64,000 nucleotides of DNA. Origin: Gracilibacillus dipsosauri. GTDB lineage: Bacteria > Bacillota > Bacilli > Bacillales > Amphibacillaceae. The position numbers were made by a program, and so were the translations under genes. A model generated the notes under the pieces. That model was not told where the DNA came from. It worked only from the letters and a program-made list of their open reading frames with translations, and did no database searches. How positions within the stretch are numbered: position 1 is the first letter of the stretch; the number at the start of each line of letters is the position of its first letter. The stretch is from contig NZ_QGTD01000011.1 of the NCBI RefSeq assembly GCF_003176895.1, positions 124,001-188,000 of the forward strand. Reading direction: 5' to 3'. Below, one piece after another: positions 1 through 9,326 of the stretch.

Positions 1-1
1 G

Positions 2-484
2 GATGTGACAAAGGAGATAGCTGTTCCAATAGAGGAAGCAGTCAAACTATACTTGAACCAAACGGTCTATACTGGGATGGTGCGGGTGGAGGATGGTGAC
101 TATCAGCATTTAATCGTCGCCTATGAAAGGTGCAAAAACGAGATTAATAACTACATTCACCTCTCCCCTATTGTTAAACAAGCGTTAACGATTATGCGCC
201 GAAATTACTGTAGGTCTGATTTAACACTAGAATTGGTTGCCGAAAACCTCCATGTTTCCACGGTTTATTTAAGCAAGATGATCAAACAAGAGCTCGGGCA
301 ATCATATGTTCAGATTGTTGCAAATATGCGAATACGTCGAGCAAAGGAGCTTCTGAAGGACTCCGATTTAAACATCCGAGACATCGCCGAAAAAGTAGGA
401 TTTGATTCTCAGCATTATTTCAGTACTGCCTTTAAGAAGAAGGAAGGTGTTTCTCCAAAACAATATAAAATGATCAAGTCATAG
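2..484 (+). CDS. AraC-type response regulator, C-terminal part (5' end outside window)
   Basis: The reading frame is open to the left edge, so this is the 3' part of a longer gene. The last ~100 residues form a double helix-turn-helix of the AraC/XylS family: LTLELVAENLHVSTVYLSKM is the first HTH, and the NIRDIAEKVGFDSQHYFSTA region with the GVSPKQYK ending is the second. In Bacillaceae this C-terminus is typical of YesN-like response regulators paired with YesM-like sensor kinases; no receiver domain is visible here because it would lie upstream. It precedes the sugar importer at 1.1-5.0 kb, which it may control (inference). A GTG at 5 is an internal in-frame codon, not a supported start. 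Confidence 0.8.
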   Translation, partial: DVTKEIAVPIEEAVKLYLNQTVYTGMVRVEDGDYQHLIVAYERCKNEINNYIHLSPIVKQALTIMRRNYCRSDLTLELVAENLHVSTVYLSKMIKQELGQSYVQIVANMRIRRAKELLKDSDLNIRDIAEKVGFDSQHYFSTAFKKKEGVSPKQYKMIKS

Positions 485-508
485 CAAACGTGATCGTACA
501 ATCAGCAG

Positions 509-558
509 TAGGGTCTACTCATGAATAAAAACTATAATGTATTCGTGAGTAGATCCTA
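509..558. terminator. bidirectional terminator-like hairpin
   Basis: TAGGGTCTACTCATGAAT (509-526) is nearly complementary to ATTCGTGAGTAGATCCTA (541-558), with an AT-rich loop between. It sits between the convergent AraC-type gene and the small membrane protein gene, so it can serve both. There is no long T-run. Confidence 0.6.
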
Positions 559-567
559 TCATTCGTT

Positions 568-852
568 TCATCTAGCCTCTTGGCCCCTCCTAAATCCTAA
601 AAGAAGCTTCATCAAGTAATATATCAAAAGCCCAAGGAGAAAGGCTAAAATACACCCAAACCCGGTTGCTTCCGTAGAGAAGGTAGTTTCCTCTATTTCT
701 ATTATATACAAAGAGGATCCTAATAGAGTTGGCTTCGATACAATGTTGGAATATCCTAGTAACAACATAACGATTGGTGCAATGAAAACAGTTAGTACAT
801 ATAAAAATAGAACACTTAGGCCAGTTGAAAATGCTTTTAAAAGCTGAGCCAT
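568..852 (-). CDS. small membrane protein, unknown function (94 aa)
   Basis: I do not recognise a family. The protein has two clear hydrophobic segments, about residues 12-34 (LSVLFLYVLTVFIAPIVMLL) and 65-84 (GCILAFLLGLLIYYLMKLLL). Between them is an extracytoplasmic or cytoplasmic stretch rich in Thr and Glu, and the C-terminus is basic (GFRRGQEAR). An AGAGG ribosome binding site lies about 9 bases before the ATG. The gene is monocistronic and convergent with the AraC-type gene. It could be an integral membrane accessory protein; nothing around it fixes a role. Confidence 0.6.
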   Translation of the reverse strand: MAQLLKAFSTGLSVLFLYVLTVFIAPIVMLLLGYSNIVSKPTLLGSSLYIIEIEETTFSTEATGFGCILAFLLGLLIYYLMKLLLGFRRGQEAR

Positions 853-1138
853 GGTATTATTCCTCTCTTCCTTTATTAATAATTCTCAATGTATTATTGC
901 TCCCCTGTTTCCTTCGTATGTCCCCCTAACAGATTTCCTTGAGTTTTTGTTTATTTAAACTGGAAAATTTTAACTAAATAAATCATGCCATATGATCAGA
1001 ATGGAGTTCAATAAAGTTTTGAGGAACTTGTTTAAAATTTTATAAAAACTGTTTAAATAAGTGTAAAGCCTTTCCTTTTAATTATTGGTATATTAACGAT
1101 TGTAACGATAATCCATTCTAATATTGAAAGGGGTTTCA

Positions 1139-2248
1139 ATGATGAACAGAAAAAAATTAGGTTTTCTTGCAATTTTGTTTAGTCTTCTATTAGTACTAGC
1201 GGCATGTGGTGGAGGAGAGAAGTCCAGTGGTTCTGGAGAGGATGGTGAGTCATCCGAATCAGGTTTAATTGGAGTTGCGATGCCAACGAAATCATCCCAA
1301 CGATGGGTAGATGATGGAAACAATATGGTCGAGCAATTAGAGGCACTTGGATATGAAACAGACCTTCAATATGCAGAAGATGATGTAGATAAACAAATCG
1401 AGCAAATAGAAAACATGATTGTAAAAGGTGCAAAGGTTTTAGTAGTCGCATCCATTGATGGTACTGCTCTTACCAATGTATTGCAAAAGGCAAATGATCA
1501 AGGAATAGAAGTAATAGCTTATGACCGTTTAATTATGGAATCAGAGCATGTGAGCTATTATGCTACCTTTGATAATTTTCAAGTAGGGGTGTTACAAGCA
1601 TCCTATATAGAAGAAGCGTTGAATTTAAAAGAAGAAGCAGGTCCTTTTAATATTGAATTATTTGGCGGATCACCAGATGATAACAATGCCTATTTCTTCT
1701 GGGATGGTGCGATGAGTGTCCTTCAGCCATATATCGATGAAGGTAAATTGGTTGTTCAAAGTGGTCAAACAGACTTTGAGCAAGCAGCAACCATGCGTTG
1801 GGATGGAAATACAGCAAAATCACGAATGGAAAATATCCTAAGCAGCTCTTATTCTGGTGGAGAAACAGTGGATGCCGTGCTCTCACCATATGATGGTATT
1901 AGTCGAGGTGTCATTCAAGCCTTAAAAGGTGTAGGCTATGGATCTGGTGATCTATCATTACCAGTTATATCAGGACAAGATGCTGAACTTGCTTCCATCA
2001 AATCTATTATTGCGGGTGAACAAACCCAAACCGTTTTTAAGGATACTCGGGATCTAGCAGCTGTCGCAGTCAATATGACAGAATCTATTCTGAATGGTGA
2101 AGAAGCAGAAGTGAATGATACGGAAACATATGATAATGGAGTAAAAGTGGTTCCAACCTATCTAGTAGAACCAGTATCCGTGGATATAGACAATTACCAG
2201 GAAGTAGTCATTGATAGTGGTTATTACTCTGAAGAAGAGCTTCAATAA
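1139..2248 (+). CDS. sugar ABC transporter substrate-binding lipoprotein (ChvE/XylF type)
   Basis: This is the extracytoplasmic sugar-binding component of a CUT2-type importer. The start is set by AAAGGGG at 1128-1134; the ATG at 1139 or the one at 1142 follows it. The protein begins with a lipoprotein signal ([12 protein letters not shown], then LVLAACGGG), so Cys is the lipidation site, followed by a Ser/Gly/Glu linker. The mature domain has the periplasmic-binding type I fold: [13 protein letters not shown] opens lobe 1, then [18 protein letters not shown] and a C-terminal VISGQDAEL segment. The genes for a double ATPase and a permease of the MmsAB type follow directly, which makes a ChvE-like multiple-monosaccharide (arabinose, galactose, xylose or uronate) role likely. 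The exact sugar is not readable. Confidence 0.88.
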   Translation: MMNRKKLGFLAILFSLLLVLAACGGGEKSSGSGEDGESSESGLIGVAMPTKSSQRWVDDGNNMVEQLEALGYETDLQYAEDDVDKQIEQIENMIVKGAKVLVVASIDGTALTNVLQKANDQGIEVIAYDRLIMESEHVSYYATFDNFQVGVLQASYIEEALNLKEEAGPFNIELFGGSPDDNNAYFFWDGAMSVLQPYIDEGKLVVQSGQTDFEQAATMRWDGNTAKSRMENILSSSYSGGETVDAVLSPYDGISRGVIQALKGVGYGSGDLSLPVISGQDAELASIKSIIAGEQTQTVFKDTRDLAAVAVNMTESILNGEEAEVNDTETYDNGVKVVPTYLVEPVSVDIDNYQEVVIDSGYYSEEELQ

Positions 2249-2314
2249 ATAAGGAGATGAAGTGGTGAATTCGCCACTTCATTCCCCATGTTTTTTATGA
2301 AAGAGGTGATGGAC

Positions 2315-3847
2315 ATGTCTGCATATATATTGGAAATGGAGAGCATTACAAAGACCTTTCCTGGAGTTAAAGCATTGGACGATGTAAATTTACAAGTGGA
2401 GCAAGGTGAAATTCATGCACTTGTTGGTGAAAATGGAGCAGGAAAGTCAACACTGATGAAGGTGTTAAGTGGTGTATATCCATATGGAACGTATGATGGC
2501 AAAATCCTTTTCGAAGGTCAGGAATGCCAATTTAAAAATATCAAGCAAAGTGAGGAATTAGGCATCGTCATTATTCATCAGGAATTAGCGTTAAGTCCAT
2601 TTCTGTCGATTGCAGAAAATATTTTTTTAGGAAATGAACGCCAATCCAAAAGTATGATTAAATGGCAGGAAACCTTTGCCCAATCCAAAAAGCTCCTAGA
2701 AAGAGTTGGCCTAAAGGAATCGCCAGAAACACCAGTAATGGAAATAGGGGTAGGGAAGCAGCAATTGGTAGAAATCGCCAAAGCATTATCAAAAAATGTT
2801 AAGCTTCTTATCTTAGACGAACCAACTGCAGCATTAAATGAAACCGATAGTGAGAATTTATTAAAACTATTACTTGAATTAAAAAATCAAGGCATTTCCT
2901 CTATTTTAATCTCCCATAAATTAAATGAGGTTTCAGCTGTGTCTGATTCGATTACCGTATTACGTGATGGTCAGACGATCGAAACAATAGATGCCACAAA
3001 CGAGAAAATATCAGAAGATCGAATTATTAAAGGGATGGTTGGTCGTGAATTAACGAGCAGATTCCCAGAAAGAGTACCAAAGATTGGCGAAACCATCTTT
3101 GAAGTGAAAAATTGGAATGTTTATCATCCACAGCAGACAGATCGCAAGGTTATTCGGGATGTAAATATACATCTCCGCAGCGGGGAGATTGTAGGAATTG
3201 CTGGGCTTATGGGAGCAGGACGTACAGAATTTGCGATGAGTATCTTTGGAAAAAGCTATGGTAAAAAAATTAGTGGTGAATTATACAAAAATGGAAAACT
3301 GATTCAAGTGAACACAGTGAGTCAAGCAATAGATCATGGTATTGCTTATGTGTCAGAGGATCGTAAAACATATGGACTGAACTTAATTGAGGATATAAAG
3401 CGAAATATTACATTAGCCAATTTAACTAGGATCTCCAATGGATCGGTTGTTGATGAAAATAAAGAAATTATGGAAGCACAGCAATTACGAGAAAAGCTAA
3501 ATATTAAAACACCAAGTGTAAAACAAATTGTAGGGAATTTAAGTGGTGGAAATCAACAAAAAGTAGTATTAAGTAAATGGATTTTCGCTGAACCAAATAT
3601 ATTAATTTTAGATGAACCAACTCGCGGTATCGATGTTGGTGCAAAATACGAAATTTATTCACAAATAAATGAACTCGCTGAGGAAGGCTTAGCGGTTTTA
3701 GTGATTTCATCAGAGCTACCCGAGGTTTTAGGATTATCTGATCGAATTTATGTGATGAATGAAGGTCGTATTACAGGAGAGTTAAGCAGTGCTCAAGCAA
3801 ATCAAGAGAATGTTATGCATCTCATGACCGGAACAGGGGGGAACTAG
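2315..3847 (+). CDS. mmsA: multiple monosaccharide ABC transporter ATP-binding protein MmsA
   Basis: A 510-residue protein with two fused ABC ATPase domains, the usual size for MmsA/GguA. Domain 1 has Walker [10 protein letters not shown] (~38-46) and Walker [13 protein letters not shown]. Its signature is degenerate ([14 protein letters not shown] instead of LSGG). Domain 2 has a modified P-loop GLMGAGRTE, a good LSGGNQQK signature and [14 protein letters not shown]. This asymmetry is normal for CUT2 sugar importers (XylG, RbsA, MglA). The start is the ATG at 2315 because AGAGGTG (2302-2308) sits at the right distance; upstream in-frame ATGs lack one. It lies between the binding lipoprotein and the permease genes, with only 3 bases before the latter. 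Confidence 0.93.
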   Translation: MSAYILEMESITKTFPGVKALDDVNLQVEQGEIHALVGENGAGKSTLMKVLSGVYPYGTYDGKILFEGQECQFKNIKQSEELGIVIIHQELALSPFLSIAENIFLGNERQSKSMIKWQETFAQSKKLLERVGLKESPETPVMEIGVGKQQLVEIAKALSKNVKLLILDEPTAALNETDSENLLKLLLELKNQGISSILISHKLNEVSAVSDSITVLRDGQTIETIDATNEKISEDRIIKGMVGRELTSRFPERVPKIGETIFEVKNWNVYHPQQTDRKVIRDVNIHLRSGEIVGIAGLMGAGRTEFAMSIFGKSYGKKISGELYKNGKLIQVNTVSQAIDHGIAYVSEDRKTYGLNLIEDIKRNITLANLTRISNGSVVDENKEIMEAQQLREKLNIKTPSVKQIVGNLSGGNQQKVVLSKWIFAEPNILILDEPTRGIDVGAKYEIYSQINELAEEGLAVLVISSELPEVLGLSDRIYVMNEGRITGELSSAQANQENVMHLMTGTGGN

Positions 3848-3850
3848 TTC

Positions 3851-5011
3851 ATGCAAACACTTATTCATTTATTTAGAAATAATATTCGCGAATACGGAAT
3901 GGTTATTGCATTAGTATTTATTACCGCATTATTCTGGTTCTTAACAGATGGTGTGAATTTTAAACCATTAAATATAACGAACTTAATCTTGCAAAATGGT
4001 TTCATTCTTGTATTAGCCATTGGAATGGTACTTGTCATTATTACAGGTAATATCGATTTATCCGTTGGATCGATCGTTGCCTTTATTGGAGCAATAGCAG
4101 GTGTTTTAATTATTAACAATAATGTACCCGTTTGGCTAGCAGTAGCTATCGCTCTGTTAGCAGGCGCTCTGATTGGAGTATGGCAAGGCTTTTGGGTCGC
4201 CTATGTAGGGATACCATCGTTTATTGTAACCTTAGCAGGAATGCTTATATTTAGAGGATTAACCTTATATTTATTGGATGGTCAATCTCTCGCGCCATTC
4301 CCAGAATCCTTTCAAAAAATAAGTAGTGGTTTTATTCCAGATGTATTTGGTGGAGCATCCATTCATATTTTTACGTTAGTGTTATCCGCTGTCTTATCCA
4401 TCGTTTTAATTTATTTGGATTTTCGAAAAAGAAAAATTCAGCTTCAATATAATTTTGAGGTGATTCCAATATGGATCACGATTGCAAAACTAGCATTATT
4501 GATTCTAGCAATCAATTGGTTTATGTATCAATTAGCATTAAATAAAGGTATTCCAACTGTTCTCGTTATCGTCATAGTGTTAATTATCGTCTACACATTT
4601 ATTATGAAAAATACGATCATGGGTCGTCATATTTATGCAACAGGTGGAAACAAAAAAGCGGCGGATCTATCCGGTATTAAAACAAAGCGCGTCGTATTCT
4701 GGGTGTTCGTCAATAATGGGCTTCTAGCTGCGTTAGCTGGTCTAATGTTCGCAGCAAGGCTAAATTCTGCCACACCTGCTGCTGGTAACATGTTAGAATT
4801 AGATGCAATTGCTGCCGTATTTATCGGTGGTGCTTCCATGGCAGGTGGTGTTGGTACAGTCATTGGAGCAATCGTCGGTGGATTAGTAATGGGTGTGATG
4901 AATAATGGTATGTCCTTGATCGGTGTTGGTATCGACTGGCAACAAGCGATCAAAGGGATGGTTCTTTTAATTGCAGTTGGCTTTGATGTGTATAATAAAA
5001 ATAAAGGTTAG
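3851..5011 (+). CDS. mmsB: multiple monosaccharide ABC transporter permease MmsB
   Basis: A 386-residue CUT2-type permease of the MmsB/GguB family. It has about ten hydrophobic segments, an N-terminal NLILQNGFILVLAIGMVLVI segment and the family sequence ITGNIDLSVGS. It also carries the cytoplasmic EAA-like loop ATGGNKKAADLSGI, which couples to the ATPase. The C-terminus GVGIDWQQAIKGMVLLIAV is typical. It starts 3 bases after the ATPase stop and ends the operon at a strong terminator. With the two preceding genes it makes a complete importer with its own ATPase, unlike the second importer in this window. Confidence 0.93.
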   Translation: MQTLIHLFRNNIREYGMVIALVFITALFWFLTDGVNFKPLNITNLILQNGFILVLAIGMVLVIITGNIDLSVGSIVAFIGAIAGVLIINNNVPVWLAVAIALLAGALIGVWQGFWVAYVGIPSFIVTLAGMLIFRGLTLYLLDGQSLAPFPESFQKISSGFIPDVFGGASIHIFTLVLSAVLSIVLIYLDFRKRKIQLQYNFEVIPIWITIAKLALLILAINWFMYQLALNKGIPTVLVIVIVLIIVYTFIMKNTIMGRHIYATGGNKKAADLSGIKTKRVVFWVFVNNGLLAALAGLMFAARLNSATPAAGNMLELDAIAAVFIGGASMAGGVGTVIGAIVGGLVMGVMNNGMSLIGVGIDWQQAIKGMVLLIAVGFDVYNKNKG

Positions 5012-5013
5012 AA

Positions 5014-5041
5014 AAGGCTCGCTTTGAAAGCGGGCTTTTTA
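5014..5041 (+). terminator. rho-independent terminator of the mmsAB operon
   Basis: AAGGCTCGCTTT and AAAGCGGGCTT form a stem around a 3-4 base loop, followed by TTTTT, starting directly after the permease stop codon. Confidence 0.85.
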
Positions 5042-5117
5042 GTGTGATGACGTAATTTTTACGAATAACTTTAGTAAAACTACAGATTTTTGTATTATCA
5101 AGCTTTCCCTTTTTATT

Positions 5118-5201
5118 TTGGCAATCTTCCCCCGGGAGAGCAAGATAACCAAGATATCAACTTATATCTTGGCGATCTCCCTACAAGAAAGCAAGATATC
5201 C
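5118..5201. repeat. imperfect tandem repeat with a palindromic junction
   Basis: A 33-base unit beginning TTGGCAATCT (5118-5150) is repeated imperfectly at 5169-5201 (TTGGCGATCT), period 51; both copies end in AGCAAGATA plus two or three bases. Between them CCAAGATAT (5149-5157) and ATATCTTGG (5164-5172) form a perfect 9-bp hairpin. A related palindrome lies at 62535-62560. The remaining sequence of the 5012-5384 gap shows no ORF. It holds a possible promoter for the lyase, with a TTGATA at 5330 and a TAAAAT at 5352. Confidence 0.6.
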
Positions 5202-5384
5202 TCCCCTCAGTCCGCCTGCATTAACCCTTCTTAAAAATTCATTTCCACTGGCAGAAAGCATGTATCTAATTCAAAGCCCAAAAATGTAAGCATTTAACGC
5301 GAAAAAGAGGAAAAAATGTAATCCTTTCCTTGATAAAATGAAGACAAGCTATAAAATTCATTAAGAAAGGGTGGTAATGGTAAT

Positions 5385-7664
5385 ATGAAAAAATTCATAT
5401 TCATAATTACGCTATTGCTTACATTTTCCCTAATACTTGATGGAGTTTCCGTGCAGGCAATTAGCACAAGCGAAAATCCAGAAAACGTATTGGCCTTCCC
5501 TGGAGCGGAGGGGGGAGGGAAGTACACATCAGGTGGTAGAGGTCAGGATGTATATGAAGTTACAACAATAGAAGATTATGGAGAAGGAGAAGAACCGATT
5601 AAAGGTTCATTAAGAGATGCGGTTAGCCAAGATAATCGCACGATTGTCTTTCGGGTTTCTGGTACGATTCATTTGAAACAACCATTACGAATTAAACGAA
5701 AAAACATTACCATTGCAGGTCAAACTGCACCAGGAGCAGGGATTACAGTTGCGGGATATGGAACAGATATTGGTGGCTCGGAAAATATCATCGTCCGATA
5801 TATGAGATTTAGACCAGGTAGCGACAATCTAGAAACGGAATTCGATGCATTTGGTGGGAGAGATATTAAGGATGCGATCATAGATCATGTTTCTGCAAGC
5901 TGGGGAATAGATGAAGCCTTTTCCTTCTATCGGAATGAAAATACAACGGTACAGTGGAGTATTATAAGCGAAAGTCTTTTAATATCTGGTCATTCTAAAG
6001 GCCGTCACGGATATGGTGGAATATGGGGTGGGGAAAATGCTACCTTTAGTAATAATTTAATTGCTACACATATTAGTAGAAACCCCGCTTTAGGTAATAC
6101 GGGAAATGAAATGCACCCAGTTTCCCATGCAGACTTAGTGAATAATGTTATTTATAACTGGGGATTTAATTCCATGTATGGTGGGGAAAATCAACAAAAT
6201 AATATTATCAACAATTATTATAAGCCTGGTCCAGCAACCTATGATCAAGTAAAACAAAGAATTATTAGTCCCGGAAGAGATGGAGAGCCAGGTTGGTTCT
6301 ATATTGATGGCAATGTGATGCATGACAACGAAGAAGTTAGTAATAATAATTGGTTAGGCGTAGAGGATATTAAAGAGGATGTAACCTTTGGCGATAGTCC
6401 ATATCCTGTATTAGGGCATGATACATTGAATATTAAACGAGCAGAAGAAGCCTATGATCTAGTATTAGAAAGAGCTGGTGCTACATTACCTCGAAGAGAT
6501 GCAGTCGATGCTAGAGTCGTCCATGATGTAAAAAATGGAACAGGACGTATCATTAATAATGAGTGGGAGGTTGGAGGATTTCCAGAAATGGAGTCGGAGG
6601 AGCCTCCGACAGATTCTGATCATGATGGTATGCCGGATGAATGGGAAATAGCCAACAGTCTTGACCCGGATAACGCAGAGGATGGAAAACTAATAACAGA
6701 ATCAGGGTATTCTAATCTTGAGCTTTATCTTCATTCCCTTGTAGATATGGAGCATGAAGCAGAAAATCCTTCTGTGGAATTAGTATCACCAAAAGCAAAT
6801 AGTGTCCACAAAGCACATAAAAAAATCCAATTTAATGTAAAGCTTGAAGATAAGAAAAATATTGAAAAAGTAGAGTATTTTAAAAATGATGAAAAAATCG
6901 GAGAGGCGACAAGCGGTTCCTTCTCATTCACATGGGAGGATGCTCCTGATGGAACATGGTTTGTTTCAGCAAGGGCAACAGATAAGGAAGGAAATGCGAC
7001 GCAAACAACCTCCACTGCCATTTATGTGAATAGTAAAAACCGAAGTGATTGGAAATCAAAGGATATTGGCTCTGTTGAGGTGAAGGGCAATGCAAGTATA
7101 AAGGATGGTTTATTAACGGTAAAAGGAACAGGAAGAATTATGGGGGAAAAGGATGCCTTTCAATTGGCCTATCAAAAGCTAGAAGGAGATGGATCGGTAA
7201 CGGCTAAGGTGGAATCCATCACCAAACGAAACAATAATGCGATATCTGGTTTAATGATTAGAGATCAGTTAAGCCCAGATGCCAAAACGGCGATGATCAG
7301 TACTTCTGTCATAAAAGCAGATCGTCAGGATACATTATATGCGATACACTTTTCTTCAAGGGATACTAAAGGAGAAAGCATTGTGGCTCCTGGAGAGAAT
7401 GATAGACCAGAGGAAAATGGTGTCCCGTCCTTATTAAATACAACTATTCCTTATTGGTTAAAAATTGAAAGAGAGGGAAATGAATTCATCGGTTATGCTT
7501 CTGCAAATGGAAATGAGTGGATCGAGGTAGGAAGAAAAGAGATAGACATGAAGAAGAAAGTTTATATCGGATTTGCCGTCGATGGGGCAAAGAATCCGAA
7601 TGATCTTGTTCATTACACAACAGCAGCCTTCTCAAACATCCAATTGGAAGGTAATATTAAGTAA
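5385..7664 (+). CDS. secreted multidomain pectate lyase (PL1-like)
   Basis: A 759-residue secreted polysaccharide lyase. Residues 1-25 are a signal peptide ending VSVQA. The catalytic right-handed beta-helix runs from about 35 to 395: AFPGAEGGG at the start, then ITIAGQTAPGAGI, the calcium-site region DHVSASWGIDEAF, and ISRNPALG with the R-x-P motif typical of pectate lyases. A thrombospondin type 3/EF-like calcium loop follows (DSDHDGMPDEWE, ~410). Next come an Ig-like domain (~465-556) and a C-terminal jelly-roll DUF1349-like domain (~560-757) that may bind carbohydrate. It cleaves pectin backbones outside the cell and supplies oligomers to the importers on either side. It is monocistronic, with its own terminator. 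Confidence 0.88.
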   Translation: MKKFIFIITLLLTFSLILDGVSVQAISTSENPENVLAFPGAEGGGKYTSGGRGQDVYEVTTIEDYGEGEEPIKGSLRDAVSQDNRTIVFRVSGTIHLKQPLRIKRKNITIAGQTAPGAGITVAGYGTDIGGSENIIVRYMRFRPGSDNLETEFDAFGGRDIKDAIIDHVSASWGIDEAFSFYRNENTTVQWSIISESLLISGHSKGRHGYGGIWGGENATFSNNLIATHISRNPALGNTGNEMHPVSHADLVNNVIYNWGFNSMYGGENQQNNIINNYYKPGPATYDQVKQRIISPGRDGEPGWFYIDGNVMHDNEEVSNNNWLGVEDIKEDVTFGDSPYPVLGHDTLNIKRAEEAYDLVLERAGATLPRRDAVDARVVHDVKNGTGRIINNEWEVGGFPEMESEEPPTDSDHDGMPDEWEIANSLDPDNAEDGKLITESGYSNLELYLHSLVDMEHEAENPSVELVSPKANSVHKAHKKIQFNVKLEDKKNIEKVEYFKNDEKIGEATSGSFSFTWEDAPDGTWFVSARATDKEGNATQTTSTAIYVNSKNRSDWKSKDIGSVEVKGNASIKDGLLTVKGTGRIMGEKDAFQLAYQKLEGDGSVTAKVESITKRNNNAISGLMIRDQLSPDAKTAMISTSVIKADRQDTLYAIHFSSRDTKGESIVAPGENDRPEENGVPSLLNTTIPYWLKIEREGNEFIGYASANGNEWIEVGRKEIDMKKKVYIGFAVDGAKNPNDLVHYTTAAFSNIQLEGNIK

Positions 7665-7671
7665 CGTACTG

Positions 7672-7706
7672 CTCTCCATCCATTTAGCTGATGGAGAGAT
7701 CTTTTT
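7672..7706 (+). terminator. rho-independent terminator of the pectate lyase gene
   Basis: CTCTCCATC (7672-7680) and GATGGAGAG (7690-7698) form a 9-bp stem with a 9-base loop, followed by ATCTTTTT. Confidence 0.85.
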
Positions 7707-7710
7707 AATA

Positions 7711-7998
7711 CTAGGAGTAACCCATTATGATCATTAACAATGCAGTAATCCAAACTGCTATCATTCCAACAGAAGAGATGACTTCTAGTTTCTTTAGCCC
7801 CTTCATTTTCCCTTTGAGTAACAGATACACGAGAAGTAAACTGGACATACACAATAGGGTAAGTAAGAGCGGATTATATTGTATTTCTATGCTCCAAAAA
7901 ATGGTATAAAGTAATAACCATATGGCATTAAAAATGATGAGCTTTAAGCCTTCATACTTAGGACCGAATAAGTTGTGTATCCATCTCTTGTTCTCCAA
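7711..7998 (-). CDS. small membrane protein, unknown function (95 aa)
   Basis: No family is recognised. The start is a TTG (7996-7998), chosen because AAAGGAGG (complement of 8007-8014) is perfectly spaced before it. The protein begins MENKRWIHNLFGPKYEG and has three hydrophobic segments: about 17-36 (LKLIIFNAIWLLLYTIFWSI), 41-61 (YNPLLLTLLCMSSLLLVYLL) and 73-93. A basic loop, KGKMKGLKK, lies between the last two. It is convergent with the lyase and divergent from the permease operon. Nothing in its context fixes a role. Confidence 0.65.
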   Translation of the reverse strand: MENKRWIHNLFGPKYEGLKLIIFNAIWLLLYTIFWSIEIQYNPLLLTLLCMSSLLLVYLLLKGKMKGLKKLEVISSVGMIAVWITALLMIIMGYS

Positions 7999-8121
7999 TC
8001 CACCATCCTCCTTTATGAAATGCTCCTACCGATTTTAGAACAAACAAAACCAACAAGTCCTCAACAAATTATTGATTATGCCTCGAAATAAGAATTGAAT
8101 AGTAAATGTAGGAATGGTTGA

Positions 8122-8166
8122 TTGTTTGTTAGATTAAGTTCACGATATGATTTTATCACAGTGATA
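8122..8166 (+). promoter_or_regulatory. candidate promoter and operator of the permease operon
   Basis: TTGTTT (8122-8127) and TATGAT (8146-8151) are 18 bases apart. The palindrome TATCACAGTGATA (8154-8166) covers the predicted start site and could be an operator. No other gene-like structure is seen in the 7999-8360 gap. Confidence 0.4.
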
Positions 8167-8360
8167 GCTGTCTGCAACCTTCATTCTAAGATTAAATGAG
8201 GGATAACAGACGATAATATCCTGAAAAGTTTCGCTAACCATCGGTGGGAAACTATCAATCCTTTGACAAAAAGCCTAGTCCAACACTGGTGGGGGTCCCA
8301 ATTTATCAGGATAGTTCACTGATCGAAAGTGAGGTTCAAAAAAGAGAAAGGGGGGAGTGC

Positions 8361-9326
8361 ATGGAGGAGCATGTAGGAAATGAACAAGCTGTAATGAAAA
8401 CAAATAGCCGGTTTGATCGATTGTTTCAAAATGGATTGATCAAAAATGTACGTAAATATTGGATGCTTTATTTAATGATTTTACCTGGTATTATTTATTA
8501 TATTGTCTTTAAGTATATTCCGCTTATGGGTAGTGTAATAGCATTTCAAGATTATCAAATTTTCAATGGGATACTAGGTAGTCCATGGGTAGGTCTTGAA
8601 AATTTCAAGCATCTACTACATTATCAGGATTTTCATGAAGTATTGAGAAATACGGCATTGATTGCCTTATATCAATTGATATTTCAATTTCCAGCACCAA
8701 TTATTTTAGCTTTACTATTCAATGAAGTAAGATTATTAATTGTGAAGAAAACTGTACAAAGCTTATTTTACCTTCCGCACTTCTTATCATGGGTTGTAGT
8801 TGGAGGTATTGTGTTTGAGCTTCTGGCAAGCCAAGGCTTAGTAAATGCAATAAGAGACCTTTTTGGACTGGAACCGATATTGTTTATGCAGGAGGAAGGT
8901 TATTTCCGATCGATTGTTATTATTTCTGGGATCTGGAAGGAAGTTGGTTGGGGTACCATTATATATCTAGCTGCCATAACTGGAATTAATCCAAGCCTAT
9001 ATGAAGCAGCAGTGATTGATGGAGCGAACCGATTTAAACAAACGATTTACATTACCCTTCCATTATTGTTACCAACGATTTCTGTCTTGTTCTTATTAAA
9101 CATTGGTAATTTCTTAGAATTAGGCTTTGACCAGATCTTTAACTTATTAACACCGATGACGTACTCCGTTGGGGATATCATCGAAACTTATGTATATCGC
9201 GCAGGGGTTCTACAAGGACAATATAGTTTAACAACAGCCATTGGCCTGTTCCAATCGGTTATCGGTTTTGCGTTACTGTGGATATTTAACAGACTGGCAA
9301 GAAAATCAGAACAGGGGTTGTGGTAA
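8361..9326 (+). CDS. carbohydrate ABC transporter permease, LplB/YteP type
   Basis: A 321-residue CUT1-type inner-membrane permease with six membrane segments. The first is about residues 33-55 (MLYLMILPGIIYYIVFKYIP). The EAA loop EAAVIDGANRFKQTIYITLP, which docks the ATPase, lies near residue 215. The start at 8361 follows an AAAGGGGGGAG site. Starting further upstream would add about 40 residues without membrane or family character. Permease 2 begins immediately after its stop. LplB/YteP family members import oligosaccharides, including rhamnogalacturonan fragments. The operon has no ATPase gene, so a shared MsmX-like ATPase encoded elsewhere is expected (inference). Confidence 0.9.
   Translation: MEEHVGNEQAVMKTNSRFDRLFQNGLIKNVRKYWMLYLMILPGIIYYIVFKYIPLMGSVIAFQDYQIFNGILGSPWVGLENFKHLLHYQDFHEVLRNTALIALYQLIFQFPAPIILALLFNEVRLLIVKKTVQSLFYLPHFLSWVVVGGIVFELLASQGLVNAIRDLFGLEPILFMQEEGYFRSIVIISGIWKEVGWGTIIYLAAITGINPSLYEAAVIDGANRFKQTIYITLPLLLPTISVLFLLNIGNFLELGFDQIFNLLTPMTYSVGDIIETYVYRAGVLQGQYSLTTAIGLFQSVIGFALLWIFNRLARKSEQGLW

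Noticed and set aside
5316-5330. possible cre before the pectate lyase gene (ATGTAATCCTTTCCT)
   Set aside because: The invariant G of the central CG is C. A single mismatch at that position usually abolishes CcpA binding, so I do not claim it.
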